Source: an uncultured Dorea sp. (GTDB taxonomy: Bacteria > Bacillota > Clostridia > Lachnospirales > Lachnospiraceae). From it: a DNA stretch of 64,000 bases. Each line of letters opens with the position of its first letter. Positions within the stretch are counted from its first letter, which is position 1. Below are positions 49,656 through 58,486 of the stretch, piece by piece. The notes under the pieces were generated by a model. The model saw nothing but the letters and a program-made list of their open reading frames with translations, did not search any database and was not told where the DNA came from. Both the position numbers and the translations under genes were made by a program. Location of the stretch: assembly GCA_910580235.1 (NCBI GenBank), contig CAJTVU010000007.1, positions 54,254 through 118,253 of the forward strand, read 5' to 3'.

Positions 49656-49707
49656 CGGGATCGAGATTGCAGCCGCAGTTTGGGCATATTCTGTACGGTT
49701 TGCTCAT
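49531..49707 (-). CDS. Small zinc-ribbon phage-type protein
   Basis: A 58-residue ORF starting MSKPYRICPNCGCNLDPGEK. The CPNC/CDC ribbon is closely like the one at 1013-1183 in the large phage region (NLDPGE is shared). AAAGGGGGTGATT precedes the ATG at 49707. The C-terminal half (HRHGREHDRAGGNIYRPPLR) looks out of frame, so a frameshift after the zinc ribbon is possible. Confidence 0.5.
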   Translation of the reverse strand: MSKPYRICPNCGCNLDPGEKCDCKDSMGREPAQRTEQVHRHGREHDRAGGNIYRPPLR

Positions 49708-49784
49708 GTAATCACCCCCTTTGTCCCTCTCTTTGCCTGTGCCATGTAGCCATTGCCTGTTTGCGGCCATTGTGCGCTACTTTT

Positions 49785-50009
49785 TTACTCCTTAAAGTCC
49801 GGTGTGATCGGCTCGCTGCTGAATAAATATGCAAGCGTGTATGTCGGGAAAAAGATCTCCTGTATCTTGAAGGCTTTCCCGATCGGAAAATCTCCTTTTC
49901 CTTTTAGCCAGTTGTTGACAGTATCAGGAGAGCGCCCGATCTCCCCTGCTATGTCTTTTGTCGTAATGCTACGGCGCGTCATTTCTGCGACCAGATTTGG
50001 GTATGCCAT
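49785..50009 (-). CDS. XRE-family helix-turn-helix protein, Cro-like
   Basis: A 74-residue regulator: ITTKDIAGEIGRSPDTVNNW is the helix-turn-helix. It is divergent from the XRE gene at 50188 with an operator cluster between them (50035-50127). A phage-type switch without any integrase or structural genes, hence remnant or domesticated. Confidence 0.7.
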   Translation of the reverse strand: MAYPNLVAEMTRRSITTKDIAGEIGRSPDTVNNWLKGKGDFPIGKAFKIQEIFFPTYTLAYLFSSEPITPDFKE

Positions 50010-50034
50010 ATTGTAATACTTTTTCTCCTCCTTA

Positions 50035-50127
50035 ATTTTCCGGCAAACCGGAAATTTGTTTTTATTATAACGGTTTGTCGGAAAATGTCAAGCCTTTTAT
50101 TAAATGTTTTCCGGTAAATCGGAAAAC
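50035..50127. promoter_or_regulatory. Three operators in a mini cI/cro-like switch
   Basis: TTTCCGG/CCGGAAA (50037-50054), CGGTTTGTCGGAAAA (50071-50085) and GTTTTCCG/CGGAAAAC (50106-50127). All share TTTCCG with CGGAAA arms six bases or so apart. They occupy the region between the two divergent XRE genes. Confidence 0.75.
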
Positions 50128-50187
50128 ATTATTTACACGATTGTCTTTTCCTGATATACTTAACAAGCGAAAGGGGGTGAACGCGTG

Positions 50188-50520
50188 ATGAGGGAGAAGC
50201 TCAATGAACTCCTGAAAGATCGCGGCATGAGGCCGGCTCAGCTGGCGCAGGCCACTGGACTGGGCACATCTACTGTGGACGACATTCTAAAGGGCAAAAC
50301 AAACGAATTGAACATAGGCGTAGATAAAATGCTCAAAATTGCCAGCGTGCTTGACGTTTCTGTCGAATCATTATACGGTAGGAAAGACCCCAGAATCCCA
50401 TACACTCCACCGGATCCAAAAGAGCAGCAGCTTGTTGAATGTTTCCGTTCTTTAAACGACAAGGGAAAAGAGAAGGCTCTTGGCTACCTCGACGATCTCG
50501 TCGATACCGGAAAATATTAA
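50188..50520 (+). CDS. XRE-family repressor of phage remnant
   Basis: A 110-residue protein. MRPAQLAQATGLGTSTVDDI is the helix-turn-helix; the C-terminal part (KEQQLVECFRSLNDKGKEKA) is a short helical oligomerisation tail seen in many clostridial phage repressors without a protease domain. ATG 50188 follows AAGGGGGTGA; GTG 50185 is an alternative. It ends at a strong hairpin. Confidence 0.75.
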   Translation: MREKLNELLKDRGMRPAQLAQATGLGTSTVDDILKGKTNELNIGVDKMLKIASVLDVSVESLYGRKDPRIPYTPPDPKEQQLVECFRSLNDKGKEKALGYLDDLVDTGKY

Positions 50521-50521
50521 A

Positions 50522-50555
50522 ATGGCCGCCGATGCCAGAACGCATCGGCGGCCAT
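50522..50555. terminator. 14-bp hairpin between convergent genes
   Basis: ATGGCCGCCGATGC pairs with GCATCGGCGGCCAT around CAGAAC. No long T-run, but the stem is very stable. Confidence 0.7.
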
Positions 50556-50558
50556 TGC

Positions 50559-52130
50559 TTATGCTCTGATTCTGAATGTCTTTGGCGCTAACCGATAGAC
50601 TAGGATGCTTGCCACGATACAATAAAGTACGCAGAACACGATAGCCGCAGCTCCAAAGAGCAGTATCGGCATACGCCGCTGCATGAGGAAGAAGCAAGCC
50701 ATATAGGTCCCGATCATCACAAGGCGGTAAGTCCCGCTTTTAAGCTCTGTGCCTGCATTGTACGGCTGGAGCAGATAGTATATAGTCAGATAGTGTACAG
50801 AGAAGAACAGGCTCATACAGAGTATAGAAGCAATCAATATGATATAGTTGAACGGATTGTCAGTGCCGCCGCTTGTATAGAGAGCCAGCGCCAGACCGCC
50901 GCCGATCACCAGAGCAGGGGCCACGTTGATCTTCATGATCTCACGGAGCCGTATCTGGAACAGTCGGAGGATAAAGTCCGGTCGTTTGAAAAATGAATAT
51001 GTCAGCAGGCTGTGGTCGCAGTTCATAAAGAGAGCCTGCGTGAAGCTCGTACCACGATTGATGGCGTACATAATAAACGCGAAATAAGGGAGCCAGGTCA
51101 TCACTACTTTGTTAATAAAAAGCTTTGTCTCGGGCTTCAGATACATGAGCGCCTGTGCCCCGACCGCCAGGAAAGCACAGATATAGGAGATCTTCCTGGC
51201 CGAGCTCCAGAGGATCTTCTTATGGCGTTTTATAAACAGCTCGTTAAGATATTCGAATCCATTACGGTGGCTTGTGATAGTAGTATCTGCTGAAATACGC
51301 TTTTCGTTCGCTTTCTTTATAATCTGCACGGATGTGTCCATCTGGCTTGTCAGGCCGGAGAGGAGCTCTTTGTTAATCGCACGGTAATCTTTAAAGGAAA
51401 GGACTTTCCAGAGTCCGACAGAGCCCAGCGGGATGCAGGCAAGGAACAGAATCATCAGCACAGGCGCAGGCAGTACAAAGCCAAGCGCAGGCAAGCCGTA
51501 TGCAGCTCCCAGCAGTAAGGCGATGCCGCCCCACAGATATTTGGACAGCTTATTCTCATTATATCCGAACCCTCTTCTCTCATAGTCCCACAGAGAGACG
51601 GCGGCGACAAACAGCTTCATGCCGGCAATGCAGAACGGAAGGAGCATGCAGAGCCACAGAGGCGCTCCTGTGCCTTTCCCAAACAGGATTGTAAAAGGAA
51701 GAAAACCAACGACGACTTTAAGCAAATGATAAATATAATTGGCCAGCGTGTATTCTCTGGCATCCATCCGCATCAGGAACATTGCATAATATTTATCTTT
51801 GGTCGGGTTGAAAAGCTTCGTGTTCATAAAACTGCCGATTATCGTAAGGAACAGCAGAATATGCAGGAACACTTGTCCGTCAGGCAGGCTTTCATACAGA
51901 AGCGCCGCGCCCCATACCATCGTCAGCAAATAGAGAAGCTTCCCCAGAAATACAGAAAAGATCTCCCACAGCACAGACAGTACATTGGCGAATATCTTAA
52001 GCTCCGTTACTTTATAGAGCATTTCTGGCAATAACCTCTTTAATAGCGGGATCTGTTTCAGTGAGAACAATATGCTGTTAACCCGATATGTATTTTTTAG
52101 TGAAAAAGAGAGCTTGAGCGTCTTATTCAT
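50559..52130 (-). CDS. ABC transporter permease
   Basis: A 523-residue membrane protein with about ten to twelve hydrophobic segments, in two blocks separated by a cytoplasmic loop (LTSQMDTSVQIIKKANEKRI near 262-281). No soluble domain is visible. It overlaps the ATPase gene by 8 bases, so the two form one transporter. This is the large-permease exporter type often linked with membrane stress or peptides; substrate unknown. Confidence 0.75.
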   Translation of the reverse strand: MNKTLKLSFSLKNTYRVNSILFSLKQIPLLKRLLPEMLYKVTELKIFANVLSVLWEIFSVFLGKLLYLLTMVWGAALLYESLPDGQVFLHILLFLTIIGSFMNTKLFNPTKDKYYAMFLMRMDAREYTLANYIYHLLKVVVGFLPFTILFGKGTGAPLWLCMLLPFCIAGMKLFVAAVSLWDYERRGFGYNENKLSKYLWGGIALLLGAAYGLPALGFVLPAPVLMILFLACIPLGSVGLWKVLSFKDYRAINKELLSGLTSQMDTSVQIIKKANEKRISADTTITSHRNGFEYLNELFIKRHKKILWSSARKISYICAFLAVGAQALMYLKPETKLFINKVVMTWLPYFAFIMYAINRGTSFTQALFMNCDHSLLTYSFFKRPDFILRLFQIRLREIMKINVAPALVIGGGLALALYTSGGTDNPFNYIILIASILCMSLFFSVHYLTIYYLLQPYNAGTELKSGTYRLVMIGTYMACFFLMQRRMPILLFGAAAIVFCVLYCIVASILVYRLAPKTFRIRA

Positions 52131-52830
52131 TTCCTTCCTCCCGCAGCGCCGTAATAATCTTGTCTTTAAACTCCTTGCTGTCTAAATCCGTCTTCTCTAC
52201 GACCTCCAGCTCGCCGTGGCTGAGCAGCACGATCTCATCACAAAGGTCGAGCGCTAAATCCATAATGTGTGTCGAGAAGATCGTGATGCGGTTCTGCTTA
52301 AGGGAGCGCAGCAGCTGTTTCATTTCTTCCGCCACTACCACATCCAGGGATGTCAGCGGCTCATCCAGCAGCAGGATATTCGGCTGTGCAATGATATTGA
52401 TGAGCATCTGCATCTTGTTCTTCATACCGTGAGAATAATCCTTTAAGAGCTTATCACGGTCTTCTTCTATGATGCCCATATATGTAAAATACTCGTCGAT
52501 AGCCCTCGGATTTTTAATAGACTTTTCATTGATATCCATAAAGAACTTCAAGAATTCTCTTGCAGTAAGGAACTCCGGCACAGTAGGAGTAGAGAGCACG
52601 TAACCGATATCTTCTGCTACGACCTCACGGCGGGAACCGTTCTCATCAAGATAAAAGCTGCCGCCGTCTGTCTTCATATCACGGTTAAGGCAGTTGAACA
52701 ACGTTGTCTTACCGGCGCCGTTCCTGCCAAGGAGACCGTAGATCTTCCCTTCCTCAAAAGTAAAATCAATATCCCTGAGGACTTCTTTCTTCTCAAAGCT
52801 CTTAGATAAGTGTTCAATCACAAACTTCAT
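52123..52830 (-). CDS. ABC transporter ATP-binding protein
   Basis: A 235-residue ATPase. Walker A GLLGRNGAGKTTLFNCL, a degenerate signature YSHGMKNKMQMLI, Walker B PNILLLDEPLTSLD and switch His IFSTHIMD are all visible. It pairs with the permease downstream in an exporter. Confidence 0.9.
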   Translation of the reverse strand: MKFVIEHLSKSFEKKEVLRDIDFTFEEGKIYGLLGRNGAGKTTLFNCLNRDMKTDGGSFYLDENGSRREVVAEDIGYVLSTPTVPEFLTAREFLKFFMDINEKSIKNPRAIDEYFTYMGIIEEDRDKLLKDYSHGMKNKMQMLINIIAQPNILLLDEPLTSLDVVVAEEMKQLLRSLKQNRITIFSTHIMDLALDLCDEIVLLSHGELEVVEKTDLDSKEFKDKIITALREEGNE

Positions 52831-53003
52831 AATGTACCTCCGTCACGAATAAAAAGCTGTACTGTCCATTTCAGTCACATTGTTGATTTCCTCATTAATT
52901 ATATAATACCGCCATCGAAAACACAATCCTTACACTGTACCAGACGAGATGCCCGGATCGGCGCGGTTCTTAAGATCTGATTATAAAATATTTTATAGGG
53001 GAG

Positions 53004-53032
53004 TTGACACGTGGCAAAAAATAATATATGAT
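53004..53032 (+). promoter_or_regulatory. Sigma-A promoter of the rib operon
   Basis: TTGACA (53004-53009), 17-base spacer, TATGAT (53027-53032), just upstream of the FMN riboswitch. Confidence 0.8.
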
Positions 53033-53047
53033 GTATAAAATATATAT

Positions 53048-53154
53048 ATCTTCAGGGCAGGGTGCGATTCCCTACCGGTGGTACAGCCCACGAGCCGCAA
53101 GGCATGATTCGGTGAGACTCCGAAGCCGACAGTATAGTCTGGATGAAAGAAGAT
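53048..53154 (+). promoter_or_regulatory. FMN riboswitch (RFN element)
   Basis: The conserved core is plain: ATCTTC at 53048 pairs with GAAGAT at 53149-53154, with CAGGGTGCGATTCCCTACCG, GCCCACGAGCC, GGTGAGACTCC and GCCGACAGTATAGTCTGGAT between. FMN binding favours the terminator at 53196-53232 and shuts the rib operon down. Confidence 0.97.
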
Positions 53155-53195
53155 TGTGGAATACGGAAAGCCATATACTTTACGTGTGTATAATT

Positions 53196-53232
53196 GCTCT
53201 GGATTGTTTTTACATTCCAGAGCTTTATTTTT
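53196..53232 (+). terminator. Riboswitch-controlled terminator
   Basis: GCTCTGGA (53196-53203) pairs with TCCAGAGC (53216-53223), followed by TTTATTTTT. Confidence 0.85.
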
Positions 53233-53309
53233 ACAGATATCCATCTGTATTTTCCCTTCGTGCCTCGAACGATATGTTTAAGGCATTTTTTATTTTAGGA
53301 GGTGGTTTT

Positions 53310-54416
53310 TTGAATGACTGCGATTATATGAAGCTTGCGCTACAGCTTGCAGAAAAAGGCCGCGGACGAGTTGCGCCAAACCCTATGGTCGGCGCCATAA
53401 TTGTAAAAGATGGGGAAATCATAGGCCGGGGCTGGCACGAAGAATACGGTCAGCCTCACGCGGAACGCAACGCTCTGGATTCCTGTACGAAATCTCCAAA
53501 AGGCGCGGCTATGTATGTTACGCTGGAGCCGTGCTGCCATTACGGGAAACAGCCTCCCTGCACAGAAGCCATTATAAACGCTGGCATAGGAAAGGTTATC
53601 GTTGGCTCTATAGACCCCAATCCTCTTATGAGCGGAAAAGGAATCCAAATTTTGCGGGAGTGCGGCATAGAGGTAAAAGAAAATGTTCTAAAAGAGGATT
53701 GCGACCGGTTAAACGAGGTGTTTTTCCATTACATCAAAACAAAGCGCCCATTTGTCATTATGAAGTACGCAATGACAATGGACGGCAAAATCGCTTCTTA
53801 TACAGGCGCATCCAAGTGGATCACAGGCGAGGCTGCCCGCAGCCATGCCCATAAGCAGCGGGGCTGCTGCCGAGCGATTATGGCGGGCGTAGGGACGGTG
53901 CTGGCGGACGATCCTCTGCTCTCCTGCCGGATAAGCGGCGGCAGAAATCCAATCCGTATCATTTGCGACACGAACCTACGCACGCCAATTACAGCGCAAG
54001 TAATCCAAACCGCTAGAGAGATCCCGACGATTCTCGCCGTTTGCCACGCCGACAAAGAAAAATGGCTTGCATACGAAAAAGAGGGCTGCCGCATACTGCA
54101 CTTGCGCGAGAAAGACGGCCATGTAGATTTGCAGCAGCTTATGGTCGAGCTGGGGCAAGACGGGATCGACAGCATTTTGCTGGAAGGCGGCGGGACACTG
54201 AATTGGTCGGCGCTTAAGAGTGGGATCGTCCAAAAAGTGCAGGCGTATATCGCCCCTAAATTGTTTGGCGGTCAGGCGGCCATAACGCCGATTGAAGGAT
54301 TAGGCGTCTCTTCTCCGGCGGATGCTTTTCGATTGAAAGACAGCAGGATTACAAAACTGGGACAGGATTTTCTCATAGAAAGCGAGGTGGCCGGTGATGT
54401 TCACAGGGATTGTTGA
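53310..54416 (+). CDS. ribD: Bifunctional pyrimidine deaminase / reductase RibD
   Basis: A 368-residue enzyme. The N-terminal deaminase has the zinc motif HAERNAL and PCCHYGKQPPC; the C-terminal reductase has KYAMTMDGKIASYTGASKWI and EGGGTLNWS. It performs the second and third steps of riboflavin synthesis. I take TTG 53310 as the start because AGGAGG sits 7 bases ahead and it gives the usual family N-terminus (NDCDYMKLALQLAEKG); ATG 53328 is the alternative. A longer reading from 53028 would translate the riboswitch and is rejected. Confidence 0.93.
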   Translation: MNDCDYMKLALQLAEKGRGRVAPNPMVGAIIVKDGEIIGRGWHEEYGQPHAERNALDSCTKSPKGAAMYVTLEPCCHYGKQPPCTEAIINAGIGKVIVGSIDPNPLMSGKGIQILRECGIEVKENVLKEDCDRLNEVFFHYIKTKRPFVIMKYAMTMDGKIASYTGASKWITGEAARSHAHKQRGCCRAIMAGVGTVLADDPLLSCRISGGRNPIRIICDTNLRTPITAQVIQTAREIPTILAVCHADKEKWLAYEKEGCRILHLREKDGHVDLQQLMVELGQDGIDSILLEGGGTLNWSALKSGIVQKVQAYIAPKLFGGQAAITPIEGLGVSSPADAFRLKDSRITKLGQDFLIESEVAGDVHRDC

Positions 54417-55044
54417 AGAAATCGGAACAGTGGCACGGATTACGCAGGGAAACCATTCTGCTGTGCTAAAGATCCAGGCGGAAAGGGTATTGGAAAATAC
54501 TAAAATTGGCGACAGCATAGCCGTAAACGGCGTCTGTCTCACAGTAACAGAAATCAGCGCGGCCCTCTTTTCGGCAGACGTTATGCATGAGACGCTCAAC
54601 CGCTCATCTCTGGCAAGCCTCAGCCGTGGAAGTCATGTTAACTTAGAGCGCGCGATGCAGGCGGACGGCCGCTTTGGCGGACATTTCGTCACTGGCCATA
54701 TAGACGGTATGGGAGAGATACTTCGCATAAGCCGCGACGGCACGGCGGTCTGGTACACGATACGAGTAGATCCGAAGCTTACTCCTTATATCGTGGAAAA
54801 AGGCTCTGTCGCTATAGACGGCATCAGCCTGACTGTGGCGAAAACCGCGCAGGCCGAATTCTCCATTTCAGCAATCCCGCACACCGTCGGCCAGACAGCC
54901 TTGAATGAGAAGAGGGCGGGCGATTTTGTCAACGTCGAGACAGACGTCATCGGTAAATATATCGAAAAGTTAACGAAAGCTGCCTGCGAACAGAAAAAAG
55001 AAAGCAAAATTACAATGGATTTTTTATCCAACCAAGGTTTTTAG
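54397..55044 (+). CDS. ribE: Riboflavin synthase, alpha subunit
   Basis: A 215-residue protein starting MFTGIVEEIGTVARITQGNH, the family N-terminus, with two lumazine-binding repeats (GDSIAVNGVCLTVTE and GSVAIDGISLTVAK). It dismutates lumazine to riboflavin. The start overlaps the ribD 3' end by 20 bases; GTG 54394 is possible. Confidence 0.93.
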   Translation: MFTGIVEEIGTVARITQGNHSAVLKIQAERVLENTKIGDSIAVNGVCLTVTEISAALFSADVMHETLNRSSLASLSRGSHVNLERAMQADGRFGGHFVTGHIDGMGEILRISRDGTAVWYTIRVDPKLTPYIVEKGSVAIDGISLTVAKTAQAEFSISAIPHTVGQTALNEKRAGDFVNVETDVIGKYIEKLTKAACEQKKESKITMDFLSNQGF

Positions 55045-55056
55045 GGAGGTTACAGT

Positions 55057-56256
55057 ATGACGCAATTTAACACAATCGAGGAAGCCCTTGAAGAACTGAG
55101 GCAAGGCAGGATCATTTTGGTAACAGACGACCCTGAGCGCGAAAACGAAGGGGATTTTATATGCGCGGCAGAGTTTGCGACCACTGAAAATATTAATTTT
55201 ATGGCAACATACGGAAAAGGCCTGATCTGTATGCCGATGTCAGAAGAATATGTGCAAAAGCTGGAAATCCCACAGATGGTCCGGCAAAATACAGATAATC
55301 ATGAAACAGCCTTTACCGTGTCTATCGATCACATCGCCACTTCCACCGGGATTTCTGCCGCCGAGCGCTCTGTAACAGCCATGGGCTGCGTGGCGGACGG
55401 CGCAAAGCCGGAAGATTTCCGCAGGCCAGGGCATATGTTCCCGCTTTTAGCAAAGCAAAACGGGGTTTTGGAGCGTGCAGGCCACACCGAGGCAACCGTT
55501 GACCTGTGCCGTTTAGCAGGGTTAAAAAAATGCGGATTGTGCTGTGAGATCATGAGGGAGGACGGAACAATGATGCAGACTCCCGAGCTTGCAGAGCTGG
55601 CTGCGCGTTTCAATATCAAATTTATTACAATTCAGGATCTGCAAAACTACCGCAAGTGCCACGATAATCTGGTCGAGAAAGCGGCAGTTGTAAAAATGCC
55701 GACAAAGTATGGAAACTTTATGGCGCACGGTTTTGTAAACCGCCTGAATGGAGAACATCATATCGCTTTGGTCAAAGGAGATATCGGAGACGGCGAAAAT
55801 GTCCTGTGCCGCGTTCATTCTGAATGCCTGACGGGCGATACCTTTGGCTCTCTGCGCTGCGACTGCGGGCAACAGCTTGACGCCGCCTTGCTGCAGATTG
55901 AAAAAGAGGGACGGGGCATTTTGCTTTATATGCGCCAGGAGGGGCGCGGGATCGGGCTTATTAACAAACTTAAAGCCTATGAATTGCAGGAGCAGGGCAT
56001 GGACACTTTGGATGCAAATCTTGCGTTGGGATTCGCAGGCGACGAACGGGAATATTATATCGGAGCGCAGATTTTACGGGAATTGGGCGTAAAAAGCATG
56101 CATCTTTTAACAAACAATCCCGATAAAGTCTATCAGCTTGCGGAATTTGGAATTGAGATTACCCGGCGTGTGCCGATCCAGACCGAAGCCACCGCTCACG
56201 ACTTGTTCTATCTGAAAACGAAGCAACGCCGAATGGGACATCTTTTAAAATACTGA
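55057..56256 (+). CDS. ribBA: Bifunctional DHBP synthase / GTP cyclohydrolase II
   Basis: A 399-residue fusion. The N-terminal RibB half has VTDDPERENEGDFICAAEFA; the C-terminal RibA half has SECLTGDTFGSLRCDCGQQL with the zinc cysteines and MRQEGRGIGLINKL. It supplies both precursors of riboflavin. GGGAGG precedes the ATG. Confidence 0.95.
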   Translation: MTQFNTIEEALEELRQGRIILVTDDPERENEGDFICAAEFATTENINFMATYGKGLICMPMSEEYVQKLEIPQMVRQNTDNHETAFTVSIDHIATSTGISAAERSVTAMGCVADGAKPEDFRRPGHMFPLLAKQNGVLERAGHTEATVDLCRLAGLKKCGLCCEIMREDGTMMQTPELAELAARFNIKFITIQDLQNYRKCHDNLVEKAAVVKMPTKYGNFMAHGFVNRLNGEHHIALVKGDIGDGENVLCRVHSECLTGDTFGSLRCDCGQQLDAALLQIEKEGRGILLYMRQEGRGIGLINKLKAYELQEQGMDTLDANLALGFAGDEREYYIGAQILRELGVKSMHLLTNNPDKVYQLAEFGIEITRRVPIQTEATAHDLFYLKTKQRRMGHLLKY

Positions 56257-56287
56257 TAAAATGCTGATAAAGGAAAGGAAGATCGTT

Positions 56288-56755
56288 ATGAAGACATTTA
56301 ATGGAAAACTTGTCGCAAAGGATATAAAAATTGGGATTATAGCAGCACGCTTCAATGAGTTTATCACATCAAAGCTATTAAGCGGAGCTATGGACGCTCT
56401 GCTGCGCCATGATGTACAGGAAGGTGATATTCACGTGGCCTGGGTGCCAGGAGCCTTTGAGATCCCGCTGATCGCATCCAAAATGGCCAACAGTGGAAAA
56501 TATGACGCAATCATCTGTCTGGGCGCGGTAATACGAGGCTCTACAAGCCACTACGATTACGTCTGTAATGAGGTGTCAAAGGGGATCGCTTCTGTATCCC
56601 TTGAAAGCGGCGTACCCGTTATGTTCGGCGTACTTACGACCGAAAATCTTGAACAAGCCATTGAAAGAGCGGGTACAAAGGCGGGGAATAAAGGCTACGA
56701 TTGCGCCGTCGGCGCCATTGAGATGGTAAATCTAATCCAAAGCATAGGAGAATAA
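56288..56755 (+). CDS. ribH: Lumazine synthase
   Basis: A 155-residue protein: KIGIIAARFNEFITSKLLSG, WVPGAFEIPLIASKMA, CLGAVIRGSTSHYDYV. It condenses the RibB and RibD products into lumazine as a capsid-like oligomer. ATG 56288 is chosen behind AAAGGAAGG; frame begins at 56261. Confidence 0.94.
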   Translation: MKTFNGKLVAKDIKIGIIAARFNEFITSKLLSGAMDALLRHDVQEGDIHVAWVPGAFEIPLIASKMANSGKYDAIICLGAVIRGSTSHYDYVCNEVSKGIASVSLESGVPVMFGVLTTENLEQAIERAGTKAGNKGYDCAVGAIEMVNLIQSIGE

Positions 56756-56772
56756 CATTATTATAAGAAAAA

Positions 56773-56813
56773 GGCCAGGGGAGGCGGCTCCCTTTACGGA
56801 GCGTCCCCTGGCC
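56773..56813. terminator. Strong hairpin between convergent genes
   Basis: GGCCAGGGGA pairs with TCCCCTGGCC, with an inner GCTCC/GGAGC stem. A T-run follows on the minus strand (from AAAAAGG), so it ends the 56820-57242 gene and likely also blocks ribH read-through. Confidence 0.8.
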
Positions 56814-56819
56814 AGGCTT

Positions 56820-57242
56820 CTAAGCCTTTCTGCAAGATACCGCGGCGATTATATTCCTGAAAACCGTCATGAGCGCCGCCACCGCTAGCATCGGCATGAT
56901 AAAATAATAAGCCCCCGTTACAGATGTGGACGCGAAAATGGTGAAACCTACATAGACGGCTGAAAGGATCGCCATCACGCCAACCATTACACAATCTGTC
57001 CCACCCATATATGCCCGTCTTCTCCAACACAGAAAAAGAACAAAAACCGCCAATGCCGCTACTACGGCTACTGCCACATATTTCAAAATATCTACAGGCA
57101 TCTGGCTTTCAATTTTCATGTTCTGAAAATTTATCCAACGTACCATCCCCAGCTTACGCTCTAAAAAGTATTGGATCATATAGCCGCCCGCCAGGAAGCC
57201 TATTGCAAGCATATCCAATAATACATATAAGACCTTCTTCAT
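56820..57242 (-). CDS. Small polytopic membrane protein
   Basis: A 140-residue protein with four hydrophobic segments (starts KKVLYVLLDMLAIGFLAGGY) and a short basic tail. No family is recognised. It lies 17 bases after the rhodanese lipoprotein on the same strand, so the two may be cotranscribed, for example as a sulfur-linked membrane partner, which is only a guess. Confidence 0.55.
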   Translation of the reverse strand: MKKVLYVLLDMLAIGFLAGGYMIQYFLERKLGMVRWINFQNMKIESQMPVDILKYVAVAVVAALAVFVLFLCWRRRAYMGGTDCVMVGVMAILSAVYVGFTIFASTSVTGAYYFIMPMLAVAALMTVFRNIIAAVSCRKA

Positions 57243-57259
57243 GCTTGTCCTGCCCCATG

Positions 57260-58363
57260 CTATTTTGCCGCTTTCCCTGTCGGAAGCTCGCCTACCGTCG
57301 TATACTCGCAGTCATCACTCGCAGGATCGCCTACCTGTACAGGATAATCCTCATGCATCAGCCATTCATACCATCCGCCGTCAAATACGGAGATATCGTC
57401 ATAGCCATTCTCATACAGCACAAGGAACGGGACCGTAGCTCTCCAGCCAGTGCCACAGTAGAAGGAAAGATGATTATCAAGTGTGAAATCGCATCCCTCC
57501 CACACTTTCTCGAATCCTGCAAGATCTTTTACCGTACCATCTTCATTCACGAACATTGCCACGTCAAATGCGGTCTCGGCTCCCTTGCCCCATACAGCGC
57601 CTTTTGGCTCGCCTGCTTTATCCATGTAGTTATAGCCGCTCGTCTTTCCAAGCCATTCGTCCTCGCTTCTGATGCTGACAAGCTTGAAGTTCTCATCGTT
57701 TTCCAGCCTGTCCTTTGCATCCTCAATAGATACCCAGAATTCAGGATGCGCCGGAGCCGCCACGCCAAAATCATCCGCTGCCGTCCCCTTATTTACATCT
57801 GTCTCTGTATCATACCCTGCTCCTGTCCATACATCGATACCGCCGTTCAGGATCTTGACATCCTCAACCCCTGCCCACAGGTACGCATACGCCTGACGCC
57901 CCACGCCTGCAGGATCGGCGCCATACAGAACGATCTTCGTATCTTTTGTAATGCCGTGCTTCAGCATATTCTCTACTACTACGTCTGCCTTCAGAAGGTT
58001 GTATGCGCCTTCCTCGCTTCCTGTCGCATCCTCTACTTCACAGTTGTCCACATAAAGCGCGCCCGGAACATGTCCTGCATTGTAGGGCTCACAGTCCTTC
58101 ACGTCGCCATAGCCGACCTCTGCGACGATCACATCCTCATAGCCGTCCTGCTCGCCGTTCATAGCGCTATTCAGCCATTGAGGGCTGACATAGACCGTCC
58201 GCTGTTCAACCGTCTCAACTTCTGCTGGCACATTGCCTGCGTCATCCGTTGTCTCTTTTGTTGCCCCAGCTGGCTCTTCAGAATCCGAGGCCGCCCCGCA
58301 GCCGATTAACATAGCCGCTACCACCGCCGCACATAAAAATGCCGCCAACGCTCTCTTCTTCAT
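57260..58363 (-). CDS. Rhodanese-domain lipoprotein (sulfurtransferase)
   Basis: A 367-residue exported protein. The lipoprotein signal is KKRALAAFLCAAVVAAMLIG followed by Cys; a low-complexity acidic linker follows. Two rhodanese domains occupy about 65-190 and 210-345; the second has the active Cys in YCGTGWRATVP, and the first lacks an obvious one (KIVLYGADPAGVG), as in two-domain thiosulfate sulfurtransferases. ATG 58363 follows AAAGGAGG. Substrate may be thiosulfate at the cell surface. Confidence 0.85.
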   Translation of the reverse strand: MKKRALAAFLCAAVVAAMLIGCGAASDSEEPAGATKETTDDAGNVPAEVETVEQRTVYVSPQWLNSAMNGEQDGYEDVIVAEVGYGDVKDCEPYNAGHVPGALYVDNCEVEDATGSEEGAYNLLKADVVVENMLKHGITKDTKIVLYGADPAGVGRQAYAYLWAGVEDVKILNGGIDVWTGAGYDTETDVNKGTAADDFGVAAPAHPEFWVSIEDAKDRLENDENFKLVSIRSEDEWLGKTSGYNYMDKAGEPKGAVWGKGAETAFDVAMFVNEDGTVKDLAGFEKVWEGCDFTLDNHLSFYCGTGWRATVPFLVLYENGYDDISVFDGGWYEWLMHEDYPVQVGDPASDDCEYTTVGELPTGKAAK

Positions 58364-58486
58364 AGATAGAATCCTCCTTTTGATAATATAATCCTTTCCT
58401 ATTATATAAAAACAAAGGACAATATTCCAATTGAATTGTTCTATATATTTTCGGGCGTTTATAGACATATTCTATGCACATTATAA

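Noticed and set aside
49380..50560. Attachment-site duplication of the tRNA-Leu 3' end to prove integration
   Set aside because: No second copy of the tRNA 3' end could be found downstream in the remnant.
53028..53309. N-terminal extension of RibD from 53028
   Set aside because: It would translate the FMN riboswitch and its terminator; TTG 53310 has the ribosome site.
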